Positions 11,511 through 22,250 of a stretch of DNA of 64,000 nucleotides are shown here, one piece after another (position 1 is the first letter of the stretch; each line of letters opens with the position of its first letter). The stretch spans positions 62,001-126,000 of the forward strand of contig JAEQBH010000991.1 of NCBI GenBank assembly GCA_016808115.1, in the 5' to 3' direction. Both the position numbers and the translations under genes were made by a program. Source of the DNA: Tetrastigma voinierianum (Eukaryota > Streptophyta > Magnoliopsida > Vitales > Vitaceae). The notes beneath the pieces are model-generated. The model saw only the letters and a list, made by a program, of their open reading frames with translations. It ran no database searches and was not told where the DNA came from.

Positions 11511-14500
11511 ATAGAGTTTTGAAGCTTCTTCTCCATCTTCCCCTATTTCAAAGTTTGTTAAACAACCTTCATAGTAAATGTGATAGAAATGTCCTACTCC
11601 AACTTGGGCGGCATAGTCCATACCTGAACAATAATGAACACCAAAGCAAGGTTATAAATAAATTGGAAAAAGAATTTAAACTTATTGGAGTTGGATTTTC
11701 AGTACCCAAATGGCTGACCCTATCCTACCCTATACATAGAAAATATATAGAAAGCAGTTGAGGCCAATGAGGCTTGGCTTATGGGTTAAGGGTTGGATGG
11801 GAAAGGGAAGAACCAAGTTTGAGTTTCTATGAGAATAGAATAATAAAACGTTGTAATGCCTAAGTGAATAAATGTAAAAAAAAGAGAGAGCAGTTATAGT
11901 CTAAAAAAACTGCCTAAAAACTAACATTTCAAAAGATTAAAAAACATGATTTTTGGTTTTCCCCTCTCTCCTACGTAAAGAAAAATAAGAATATTACTTT
12001 TTTCCAAGCTTTAAGTCATGTCCTTTTGGGTTTTTTTTAGTGAAAACATACTATCAAGGTGAAAACAAAGATGGTGAAAACAGTAGGTAGAGATGACAAT
12101 TCGGGCAAACAAGCTAGGTTAGGCTAGATTGACATCAGGTTAAACGAATTGGGCTTTGTTTTTCGAGGTGAAAATGTAATGAATGGCAAAGGAATATAGT
12201 AGCACGGCCCTGACCCTAATTCAGGCGGGCCGGGCAACACCGGAGTGGATTAAGTGGGTCGGCCGGGGTGGCTCGGTTTTCGGTTGAACAAATTCGCAAT
12301 GGCAATGTGCAATTACAGGTGGATCAGAGTGGCCGTGAGGCGGAGTTCCAGTGCGCTCCCCGGCTATGGGTGTTCGGTAAGCTTGCGTATCTCGCTAATT
12401 TTATGAAGTGCCCAGAAGTTAACGAGTTAAGGCAAATCCTCTAATAACCCTAACTGGTAATATTGTGGAGCAAATCTAAGGTTGGACCAATTGAACTAAC
12501 CACGAGGGTTACATGGTTAACGTACTCGTAGTTTCATTTATCACTTGACAGGAAAAAGTTTTACCAGTGAAACAAGGAACAGATATTGGGCATAGTAAAA
12601 AAGGTAATTTGGATAGGTTCATTTTATTCATCAAAGCCGTAATTTCTTGATCATTACCTTTCATGGAGGCAAGGAAGTCTTCTGCAGAGATGATGGACTT
12701 GTCTAGTTCCTTTCCTGTAAGTTTTTCCCACATCTCGATTATCTGTCCTTGGGAGAGAATGTTTTCCTGTGGCCTGATATAAACTGTCTTGTTCAATGTC
12801 CGAGGATCATCTATTGTCTTGATTGTGTATGCTGCAACATCATCTTCGTCCACAAAGACAGCTACATAGTGCACCAAACAAACACAATGATCAAACTCCT
12901 TTGAAATGTATATGGATTAACCTTAGGGTTGTGTTTGGTTCAAGGGAAATCATTTTCTTATGTTTGATTGTCTATGAGACAATCTTAAATTAAAGAAAAT
13001 CAAATATAAATAAAATTACTTAGAAACTTACATATTTTTAAATTATTTAATCTTTGTTTTGATGAGTAAAAATAAATAAAATAAGATTGAAGTGTTAAAT
13101 AAAAATGATATATTGAATTTAACTCTATTTTATATTTTCCTACATTTTTCTTTCCTTCTAGGTCGTGTTTGGTTTTCAGAAAAATCTAAGGAAAGAAAAA
13201 AATGCTAAAGAAAATGATTTTTTTTTATGTTTGGTTGACTAATGAAAAATTTCAAAGAAAATTAAATATAAATAAAATTACTTAAAAACTTATACAGGAG
13301 AATTAATAAAATAAATAAAATGAGTTTGAAGTAGCAAATAAAAATAATATGTCAGATTCAACTCAATTTTTATTTTCTTTCATTTTTTTTCTTTTCTTTC
13401 CCTTACATTTTCTCTAACATTTTCCAAGAACCTAACATAGTCAAGTCTTTTCTATTTTCTTTCTCTCACATTTTCCAAGAACCTAACATTTTGGAATGTT
13501 TTTTTTTTTGTACCTTTGACGTTGCCATATCCATATAGAAAAACCTTTTCTTTTGGGGGAGTGAGGGTACCAAGCTGGGAGCAGTTAGGAACAAAATAGG
13601 CAGCAAAGCAGTTGGCAGAGACATAAGTGTGGGGGATGTTGGCTTCTTCAATGGCCTTTCTCACAACCATCTTCTCATCAAATGTGACTCTTCCTGGTTC
13701 AAGTGCATCTCCCATTCTTGCTGGATCCATTCCAAACTCTGAAGGCAAGAATCTCTGCAATCATTTATACAAATGAAGTTGTTGATTGGATTTTCTTTTT
13801 CTTCCTTATTTTCACAAAACAAAAGTGAAGTAAAGACTAGTAAAACATGATTGTTGTCAACTTTTATTGTGTTTTTATTTTTTTTAGGAGCTTTTCACAA
13901 GGATAGGGTTGAGATAAAGCAAGTATATCATCCAATAATCCAACCAACCCTGGAAAGTGGATCGGACAATAAATGAGGAAATGAGAGTTTATATATTTCT
14001 CATGCCATTGCCTTGGCTTTTTTTTTTTTTTTTTTTCCCTCAAATCCATAAGATATGGTTGAAAATGTGAGTGATTTTAGACCATGAAGTCTTGACTATA
14101 GGTTTAATGAAAATTAATTTTTACCATTAAATTGAAAACTATTCCTTTTTTTTTTCTCTTACATTTTCCCTCAAATTATTGAAAATTAAATATAGGTGAG
14201 CAAAATTAGTTTTCCCATGTATGGTTTCAGCTTATATAAATTTGTAAAATTTAAAATTATTCAGTATTCACATAATAAAAATAAATGAATAAATAAAATT
14301 AGTTTGAAGAAACGTATGGAAATAGTTTATTAAATTAAATATTTTTTCTCTCATTTTATTTTTTCTGCTTTCTTTCCTTCATAATTTCTGTCTTTATAGA
14401 CCACGCATTCTTGATTACAGGTTTAATGAATAACTTTTTATCATTGAATTGTAAACTTTTCCTTTTTTTAATTACATTTTCCCTTAAATTATATGAAAAT

Positions 14501-15258
14501 CAAATGTAGGCTAACAATAACAGTTTTCCCTGTTTGGTTTCACCTTTAAAATACCCAAAAGAGAAAAATAAATATAATTGAATTTATTAAAATTATATAT
14601 ATATTTTAATTTTTTAATATTCATATAATAAATCCTGTAATTCTTTCTTTCATAGTTTCTCTCAAATTTTGTAAGAATTCTCAAGTTGAGTTGAGAAGAA
14701 AAAAAATGAATAAGAAGGAAAGAAGGAAGACATTCTCTAGAGCACATGCATTTTTGGTAAACCAAATATAGGAAATTGATCAAACATGCATATGCATATA
14801 TTTTCATTATTGAGACTACTTCTTTGTCCTGATCACCTTTCCTTTCTGTTTTCTAATATGCATCTGAGTACCAAACACATTCATAGATCATCTTTTATAT
14901 ATATACACACACACACACACACAAGTACCTTAACGTTTCCAGCTTCTTTGATTGCCTCAACAAGTTTGAGCTGCATCAAAAGGTTGTGAGACCTGAAATG
15001 GACCCCAGACATGGTGCAGATTACAACATCTACTTTCTTCACTGCTTCCACCAAACTCTTATGGTCTGTAAAGGAGGCCTCCACAAGGGTTGCTCCTTCG
15101 GCCTTGAAGGACAACAGGATTTGCAGTTTATCAATGTCGAGACCGATCTCTGGCCGTTGAAGGACAAAGGTGGGATGGCCTTGGGCTAGGCTTGCCTGCA
15201 CTATCCTCCTTCCTATGTAGCCTGTTCCACCTACTACAAGAACCTTGCTCTTTTCCAT
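11460..15258 (-). CDS. Pinoresinol/lariciresinol reductase-type NADPH-dependent reductase, intact, four exons
   Basis: Exons are 15258-14929, 13754-13514, 12861-12658 and 11623-11460. All three introns (1174, 652 and 1034 bp) are GT-AG. The joined frame is 939 bp and encodes 312 aa, the normal size for the isoflavone reductase-like (PCBER/IFR/PLR) family. The start is the first ATG of the frame (15258); upstream in-frame codons exist but begin with TTG. Residues 10-16 are GGTGYIG, the Rossmann NADPH-binding loop. VKRFLPSEFGMDP spans the exon 1/2 junction, and Lys138 in FDEKM is the family's catalytic base. SGVHFRSH is the wording I associate with pinoresinol reductases rather than IFR or PCBER. 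The protein ends DEYLKRYL. Such enzymes reduce pinoresinol, and in some species lariciresinol, in the cytosol during lignan synthesis. Substrate range cannot be read from sequence. A TATA box lies about 55 bp upstream. This is the only intact gene in the window. Confidence 0.93.
12060..12500. repeat. GC-rich insert in intron 3 of the reductase
   Basis: Within an AT-rich intron this block turns GC-rich (CAGGCGGGCCGGGCAACACC near 12220, then GGGTCGGCCGGGG). It has the look of a degenerate dispersed repeat. I could not fix terminal repeats or a target duplication. Confidence 0.35.
12925..13500. repeat. MITE-like GTGTTTGGTT tracts in intron 2 of the reductase
   Basis: GTTGTGTTTGGTTCA near 12935 and GTCGTGTTTGGTTTTC near 13163 are echoed in inverted sense by TTTTCCAAGAACCTAACA, which occurs twice (about 13420 and 13471). 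The sequence between them is AT-rich and partly repeats itself (AAATATAAATAAAATTACTT twice). This looks like one or two overlapping miniature elements; boundaries are not certain. Confidence 0.4.
14903..14924 (-). repeat. (GT)n(AT)n microsatellite at the intron 1 donor of the intact reductase
   Basis: The donor GTACTT is followed at once by GT repeats and then TA repeats on the minus strand. Pseudogene C has a compound (TA)n(GA)n tract at the matching position. Confidence 0.95.
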
Positions 15259-15535
15259 CTTCTCTTCTTCTCCTATTTTGGCCTCTACAATGGCATCCAA
15301 GGGCTTCTTGTATATATAGGGAGGATGTGATATTATCCCAGCAACAAGAAAATCTCATAATGAGATTTTCTTTTCAGGAGAATTGACAAAAATAATATAT
15401 ATTCTTTTTCCAATTACTATATTTTGTCTCCACTTTTCTATTGTATTTTTTTTAACTACAAGACAGTTGACAAAAAGGATATATAGGATATATATATTCT
15501 TTGTCTCCACCTTTCTATTGTAAAAACCAATATGA
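15259..15535 (-). promoter_or_regulatory. Promoter region of the intact reductase gene
   Basis: On the minus strand CCTATATATAC (about 15310-15320) is a good TATA box some 55 bp before the ATG, implying a 5' UTR of roughly 25-30 bases. Upstream of it lies a perfect hairpin palindrome (15346-15372, arms of 13 bases, AAGAAAATCTCAT, with a one-base loop). Further upstream is an imperfect direct repeat of about 65 bp (15381-15445 and 15464-15530) sharing TTGACAAAAA, TATATATTCTTT and TTTCTATTGTA. The elements are visible; any regulatory role is inference. Confidence 0.6.
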
Positions 15536-16522
15536 AAGACTTATAAATTGGTACAGTATCCTCACAAATTCACTCATCTTTCTTTTGTTTTGTATTCTTT
15601 TCAAATAAATTCAATTAACATCTGAATATGCCTTCTACACCCTCTCCTTATCCACCGCCCAAAGCCCCACCCCAAATAAAACCTCATTATTATTTTTTTC
15701 ATTTTTTCCATTGAAAAAAAGAGAGGAAGAAAAAAAAATCGATAGAGTGAAGTAAAAGGAGGAAGGAAAGAAAATTAAAGAAATGGGAAAAAAAAAAAAA
15801 GACCAGGCAAGGGTTTGGATATGGATGTTAAAAGGTTCAAGAAAATGTTTTTAGATATTTTTTTGCATAATTAAAAAAAAGAAAAAAATGGAGAATATGT
15901 TAAGAGATTTAAGAGTTAGGAAATTATTTAGATAACCCTAATATAAGCAGTGTCATTACGTCTATGGTCCATACACTATATTCAAAAAAGATATCGGATA
16001 ACATTGAAAACATTACACATTAGAGAATGAGAGTTTTAGACGAAAATAATTTTTTTGAAAAAAAAATTTATTAAATTAGTTTGGAAACGGAAATAAAGAC
16101 AAAAGTAGTACGTAATCACAGGTGTTATGAATGACGGCGTTAAATCGTAAATTGTCGAATGTCGGCCTTCGTAGCCCAGTGACTTTTATGTTGAATAGAA
16201 TATTTCGCCGGTGTCGTTTATTGGGACGCGGTATTTGATAAAACAGTGCCGATTCGTAGCGATGAAACTTACTGATTTTAAGTCAGCTTATTTTTTGATT
16301 CTGTTTGGCATCGTGAGCAGCCGGTATTATACATTTATTTTATTAATTAATTTAGTTTTGGTAATTTTTATCTTTCTTTTTTCAAAAAAATTATTTTCGT
16401 CTGAATCCCAGAGAATGACATCAACGATACTTATTTTAATAAAAATGTGATAGAAATCAACCCATTTGACATGGAGGAAGTTTACCTAACTTCAATGTCA
16501 AACACTCATAAACGCCTTCTTG
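15536..16522. other. No gene recognised
   Basis: AT-rich DNA with long A-runs around 15690-15900. Short open frames at 16211-16650 have no recognisable motif and consist largely of low-complexity residues. I see no element ends apart from the poly-A insertion described next. Confidence 0.4.
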
Positions 16523-16581
16523 AGTTAATTAGCTGTCTTTTCAAAAAAAAAAAAGAAAAAAAAAAGAAGTTAATTAGCTGT
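16523..16581 (+). mobile_element. Poly-A remnant of a LINE/SINE-type insertion with 14-bp target duplication
   Basis: AGTTAATTAGCTGT occurs at 16523-16536 and again at 16568-16581. Between the copies are only 31 bases: CTTTTC, then A-runs interrupted by single G residues. A long direct repeat around a poly-A tract is what target-primed reverse transcription leaves when almost nothing but the tail is copied. Confidence 0.6.
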
Positions 16582-17254
16582 AGACTCTGTGCTTCTGTTC
16601 CAGTATGGTTAGGTAACCTAATAAAAGACAGTTTTTATTTATTTTTATAGGGTCCATTTTCACTTTGCTTTGATTCCACATGATATTGTCGATGAATATG
16701 TTGTTCGGTGAAGTTTATGTTATTTTAGTATAGAAAGTGATAGGTTTTCCTTGGGTGGAGAAGGAAGCAACCTTTGTTGGTAGACCTAAACAAGTAGTTG
16801 GATTTTCCTTAGGACCTCAATTCCATTGTAGCAAGTGTCATTTTGATTACTTCTCACCAACCATCCGGTAAAAACCATACCAACTATATGATTATGCAAG
16901 CATTTCCATTAATTGTAAAATATATATAGCTTCATGACTAAACATCATGTTTTTGTTTTCTTTGTAATTTTCTTTTTCAAATCGCCAAACATGTAAGTCA
17001 AAAGATATGCAAGCTTCCTATGACAAATGGAATCAAACCCCGTGATGAAAATGACAATCCAGCTAACTTTCTTTTATTAAAAGATGGAGCAAATGAAATT
17101 TCAAAGGCAGCCTCTTTTCATGGTCAACAGATTTCTTATTCAATGTCGGAGAACATGACAAATATAAGGGGCTTGATTTTCTCGAGACAGTTATAAGTGT
17201 TGTTGACATCAGCATGGCGCCACTTTTTAGCAGTAATCTTGGACTTAAAAACGG
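16582..17254. other. No gene recognised
   Basis: Non-coding DNA between the poly-A remnant and the repeat tract upstream of the copia gag relic. No domain or RNA was recognised. Confidence 0.35.
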
Positions 17255-17800
17255 TTGAATATTAGTCATAATTTAATATTTTTATAAGTGTAAGATACAA
17301 AATTTTTGTAATATTTTAAGTGTAAGAATAGTTACATTTTTTTTATATGATATTTTAAGTGTAAGAAGAGTTACACTTTTAAGTATATAATATGTAAAAA
17401 GAGTTGTACATTCAATGGTGAAATAAGTTTATAACATACATTTGAGAATAAATCATGTTTAATGAGTTGATTAAGCATATGAATAAATATTTGAAATGCT
17501 ACAAAACTTATTAGGCTAAGAAAGATAATAAATTTGTAACATATGAGAGTAAATTATGTTTAATAAGTGCATTAAACATATGAATAGAGTTTTTTAATAT
17601 TAAAAAACTTATGAGGTTGAGAAAACAATAAATTTGTAAAATTTGGGATTAAATATATGTTTAATGTGTAAATTAAACATATATTTATGTTTTAGAATGT
17701 TACAATCTTAAGAGGTTATGGAAGATAATGAGTCTTCTTATCCTTGTAACCACATTTTCAATCAACTTCCATAAAGATTTCTTGAGAGAGAGAGAAGAAA
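17255..17800 (+). repeat. AT-rich degenerate tandem repeats upstream of copia gag relic
   Basis: AAGTGTAAGAATAGTTACAT-like units occur at about 17310-17380. They are followed by about three units of 90-115 bp, each with AATTTGTAACATATGAGA- or ATTAAACATATGAATA-like words, at about 17428-17720. The position just before a gag start suggests a decayed LTR and leader of the copia element, but a primer-binding site is not visible. Confidence 0.4.
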
Positions 17801-17986
17801 TAGTCTTTGGACAAAACTCCAAGAACTTGTTTGAGCATTTTTGTGTTCTTCTTCTTATTTATATTTTCAAAAGATTGTGAGAGTTTTTGTTATTTCAAAA
17901 GTTTATTGTATAAAGTGAGATTTAAGTGTGTTTCTCTTCTCCATTGTAATCCATATTTTCCAACAACTAATGACTCTATTCATTCA

Positions 17987-18475
17987 ATGGAAGGAGAGAT
18001 TATCAAGACCATAAGCCAAGATCTTGTGAGGTTGGATTATTTTGATGATTCCAACTTCATTAGGTGGCAAGACAAGGTGAGATTCTTTCTCACGGAGCTC
18101 AAGATCTTCTACATGATTGATCGTACCTTGGCACCATTACAAGAACCAATGGAAGATGACACACCTGAATTGGTGGCAACAAGGAAGAAGAGAGAGGAGG
18201 ACAAGCTCATAAGTAGGGTTCATATTTTGAACATTATCCGATAGGCTATATGACCTCTACACCAACACCAATTCCACAAGAGAGATTTGGGAGGCTCTTG
18301 AAAACAAGTACAAAGCAGAGGAAGAAGGTACCAATAAGTTCCTTATTTCTTAATAAATAGATTTCAAATTCCTTGATGAAAAGCCTTTCTTACCAAAAAT
18401 TCATGAGTTGCAAGTAATTGTGAATAAGTTGAAAGTTCTCAAAATTGAACTTTCGAAGGTCTTCTAACCGCCGTT
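17987..18475 (+). pseudogene. Ty1/copia gag fragment (UBN2-type)
   Basis: Starting near the ATG at 17988, the frame reads MEGEIIKTI, DYFDDSNFIRWQDKV and LKIFYMIDRTLAPL. This is the N-terminal pattern of plant copia Gag, in which a W in the F-xx-W segment and the LTxLK helix are typical. The frame stops after LNIIR (18244). In the next frame it continues with LYDLYTNTNSTREIWEALE and, after two stops, DFKFLDEKPFLPKIHELQ. Homology ends near 18475. Protease, integrase and RT are absent, so only the 5' coding end survives. Flanking DNA is LTR-like. Confidence 0.7.
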
Positions 18476-19557
18476 GTACTTTGTGTAAGCCTTTGGAATG
18501 GGTTGCTTGGTGTGATGAAGGCTTAGGGTACAAACTTAGAAATTTTTTATTAACCCAATATCCTACCTAGTGATGTACACTCAATCAAAAAAGAGTGTTT
18601 GTTATGTAGATCACACGTATAGTGGCTATTAGGGTCATTCGTAGAGATTAGGGAAGTCAAAAGCTTGGAGCTTTATTAGTAAAGGGTGGCAAAGTTGGAT
18701 TTTTTCAAAACTAAGAAGAAGTAGATGAGTGAAAGTAATGGTTAAAAACAAAGATATGAAATTAAAGTAAAGGACAATCAAAGATAGAAAACTCCTCGAG
18801 TTTAGACCTCACCAAAGGTTCGACCTTTAGGGCTCAAGACAGATTTCACACCATTGGACTAGTAAGTGGCATATAGTCTCTTTGTGAATCGAGATTAGAT
18901 TTAGCAATAAAGTCCTAATCCTCTCACTCTAGGGATAAGTAACCATATTAACTGATTACTGCTCAAAATTGAGATTTTTGGACACTTAATTCATATGCTT
19001 TGGGTCCTTTTGAGTGGTAACTATGCTTACTTAGCCATTTTTGCTAGTTGTTGGTCTTGAATCCTTGTTACTAATGTTTCCATGGAGTTTGTGCTGTTTT
19101 GAAGCATTTTTAGGTATCATTTCAACTCTTGCAAGCATGAAATGAAGCAATGAGATGTCTACGAGCATCTCTTACCTAAGTTTCGGAGTTTTGGAGAGCA
19201 ACTTATATGAGTTTAGGACTCAAAGGAAGGCTTGGGAGAGGAAAAGAGGCATTGGAAGCTGGAGAAAACAAAGTTGGTGCTCATTTGCACAATGAGAGCG
19301 AATTTTCGCTCTCACTTAGTGATGGGAGTGCATTTTCAGTCTCACACTAAAAGTGAAAGCCAGTACATAATTTTAGAGCCAAACACAATTCCTTTATGAT
19401 TTCTTTCTATTTTTGGGCCTCCTAAAGAGTTGTAAAGGTTATGGAAACGATGTAACATGACCTAAAAGGCCCTAGGGACGTGAATTAATGTATAAATAGA
19501 GGGAGGAGAGATAAAAAACAAATACTTGGATGCTTTGATCCATAATTTCATTCTTAG
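18476..19557 (+). mobile_element. LTR-like sequence with TATA box, interrupted by a solo LTR
   Basis: The stretch is non-coding, carries the self-complementary GAGAGCGAATTTTCGCTCTC at about 19307-19326, and has a strong TATAAATAG box at 19491-19499 in front of a GA-rich tract. It runs directly into the target site of the solo LTR at 19558 and resumes after it at 23001 (ATTCTTAGG). I take it as U3/R of an unclassified LTR element; its left end is not defined. Confidence 0.4.
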
Positions 19558-20094
19558 TGTAAGACCCTGAATCTAATGTTTCCATGAATTGTACATTTTG
19601 TTTTCGATAAGCAGGTATTTGATTGGAAACGGTCAAATGAATAGTAATTTTCGAAAACTGAGCCATGAAGAATCGAAAATGTTAAGAATAATGTATTGAG
19701 GCTAAAGGAATTGAAACAGATTAAAACAAAATTATTTTAAGGGGTGAGAATGTAAAACCCTGAAAAAATGTAATTTGTCTGGAAAAGGGCAAAACGGTAA
19801 TTTACCACTAGAAAAAATATGTAATTTTTCTAGATCTCGGATGACAAAAAAAACTTCACCGTTGAATTCGTCTCACGAAATCTAATCACATAGTCTAATT
19901 TCGTTGGATTCCGATACAGTCGGATTTTTCACGAATTTTGAGGTGACGGGGATTGAGTTGACTCAAAAAAAATGAGATTTTTAGAAAAATCTAAAAAAAT
20001 GTCAAATATTTAAAGAATGTCCATTTAAGACAGATGAAACTGAAACCGGGACGGAATAAATTGTTTCGAGGAGAGAACAGAACCAAAGAAGTGT

Positions 20095-20138
20095 GACACG
20101 TGGCGCAACGTGAGACACGTGTCTACACTATAAATAGT
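20095..20138 (+). promoter_or_regulatory. LTR promoter with two G-box/ABRE sites and TATA box
   Basis: GACACGTGGC (20095-20104) and GACACGTGTC (20114-20123) are CACGTG G-box/ABRE-type sites. CTATAAATAG follows at 20129-20138. The spacing is that of a plant stress-responsive promoter; activity is inference. Confidence 0.6.
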
Positions 20139-20474
20139 CACTAACATGCCAAAATATCTCATTTTGATTGCAGAAAGACCAGGCAGGCAAGGGAGGAGGG
20201 GGGGGAGGAGGGAAGAGAGAGAGAGAGAATTCACGAGTTTTCGTCGGTTGGATCTTGTTAGGTCAAGAGTTAAAGTTGCTGTACGCGACGAGAGCTACGT
20301 GTGGGTACTAGAAACACAAGATTTCGCCAAGGTTCAAAGTTTTGGTTTTTCCGGAAATCTAGAAAAGGCGGTGTCCCTGGAAATCACGCTATTTGAGGTA
20401 GAGTTTTTCTCCTACTCGGGTTAATTTCTGTCTAAGGGCATGTGTGTGTTAAAGGGAGATGCTGTCCAGTTTTG

Positions 20475-20840
20475 TCCCTTTGACCCCATGACTGTATTTT
20501 GGTCATAACTTGGTTATCACTCATCTGAATTGAGTGATTCAAATTTCTGGGTAAACTAGATTGATAGGAGAACATATCTCCTTGAAATAAGTCTATCCAA
20601 ATTTCGGCCCCTTTGGACTCAGAAATGCATTCAAAGTGGAGCTATGTTAAGACATTTTTCCTGTTATGTTTTGAGACTCCATGATTGTGTTTTGGCTATA
20701 ACTTGGCCATCACTAAGCCGAATTGAGTGATTTTAATTGCTGAATGAACTAGATTGATAGGATACCATATCTCCATGAAATAGGTATATCCAAATTCCAA
20801 CACTTTGGGACTCAGAAATTCATTCAAAGTGCACCAACAC
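20475..20840 (+). repeat. Two-unit tandem repeat (about 185 bp) in solo LTR 1
   Basis: Both units contain TTTTGG(T/C)(C/T)ATAACTTGG, AATTGAGTGATT, AACTAGATTGATAGGA, CATATCTCC and CTCAGAAAT(G/T)CATTCAAAGT in the same order. Confidence 0.8.
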
Positions 20841-21626
20841 ACTAATTCCCGGGTGGGACACAATGATCATGGCCTTCAATTTCAGAAGGCCATAACTTCT
20901 ACGTCCGAACTCAATTTTGGGTGTTCTTGGACTCTATGGAAAGCGAATTGGTCAGTGCAGCCATATTACTATAAGTTGTGGATGATTAGAGCGTGGCTGA
21001 AAATTTATTTTTTGCACCAAGTGTGCAAGTTGTTTGGTTATATCGATGTGAATAGCCGGGTTTTGACATGACCATTTCATGGCATGTTGTGGGCTATTGT
21101 ATAGGGTAGTAATTGCCATGAGTTAGCATAAGAAAAGCATGAGAAACAAAAGAGGTTGAGCTCAATTGATTTTAATCAATTGGAAGTGATCATCTTAAGG
21201 GTTGTTGGAAAGTATATTATAGTTAATGGTTTAATTGAACATGATTAAGGTATGAATGTTAATGGATTTTATGGATAATGTGGCTTGTAGGAGGAAAATG
21301 ATTACGGACAAAGGTGGAGGTGGAAAGTTTTGTTTAAAGGAGGAAAAAGGGCTTAAATAACTAAGGTGAGGGAAAATGTAAATGTTTATGAAAATATATA
21401 TATATTAATGTTTACCAATGTATATGTTTTCATATTTATGTTATAAATGTTCAAATGAAAAAAAGAAATGTGGTTTTCTTGACTTTAAATTATGTTGAGA
21501 AAATATGAAATGAGTATGGTTTCCATAGTTTTATAAAGCATGTGTTGAGAAAAAATGAAATGATTATGGTTTCCATAGTTTTATAAAGCATGATTTATGG
21601 TTTCCATATTAAATGAAATGTTTATG

Positions 21627-21628
<2 letters not shown>

Positions 21629-21679
<51 letters not shown>
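21629..21679 (+). repeat. (TA)n microsatellite
   Basis: About 50 bases of pure TA dinucleotide inside solo LTR 1. Confidence 0.95.
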
Positions 21680-21682
<3 letters not shown>

Positions 21683-22021
21683 TATATGAAGCTTGTTTGG
21701 TCCATGATTACTCTATGTTACAAAGATAAAGTTAAAGGAAAGTCGACTAAAGTACTTTACGCGTGCATGATACATGGGAAAGGGATAAGATTTTTTTTAT
21801 AGCGGGAAGGGAAGAGTGATGCATATTGCCATGCACGTGAAAAGTACGAAAATGTTACCAACGCATAATGTGATTTATTCCATAGTGCAATGGTATTTAA
21901 AGAACCTGATTGCTCCGGGGGTTATTTTGGGCCATTAGTGATCGTGGCTGTTCCTCATAGGTTCTTTCATGGGCCAATAGTGGTTAACGGTAGGCGGGTT
22001 CCATTGGATATGATAGATTCA

Positions 22022-22250
22022 AAAAGGAAAAGAAAGTAAAGTAAATGTTTAATGAAATGATATGTTTATACAATTGTTTTACATGTTGTATTTGAACAGA
22101 AAGGAAAAGAATGCAAAGTAAATGTTTATGGAAATGAGATCTCTATACAATTGTTTTACATGTTGTATTTGAACAGAAAGGAAAATAATGCAAAGTAAAT
22201 GTTTATGGAAATGAGATCTCTATACAATTGTTTTACACATTGTATTTGAA
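22022..22250 (+). repeat. Three-unit tandem repeat (about 80 bp)
   Basis: Each unit contains AAAGTAAATGTTTA, then ATACAATTGTTTTACA and TTGTATTTGAAC. Units 2 and 3 are nearly identical and unit 1 is more diverged, inside solo LTR 1. Confidence 0.85.

Noticed and set aside
15256..15300. Longer N-terminus for the reductase starting at 15300
   Set aside because: The codon at 15300 is TTG, not ATG. The first ATG (15258) gives the usual family N-terminus and a sensible distance from the TATA box.
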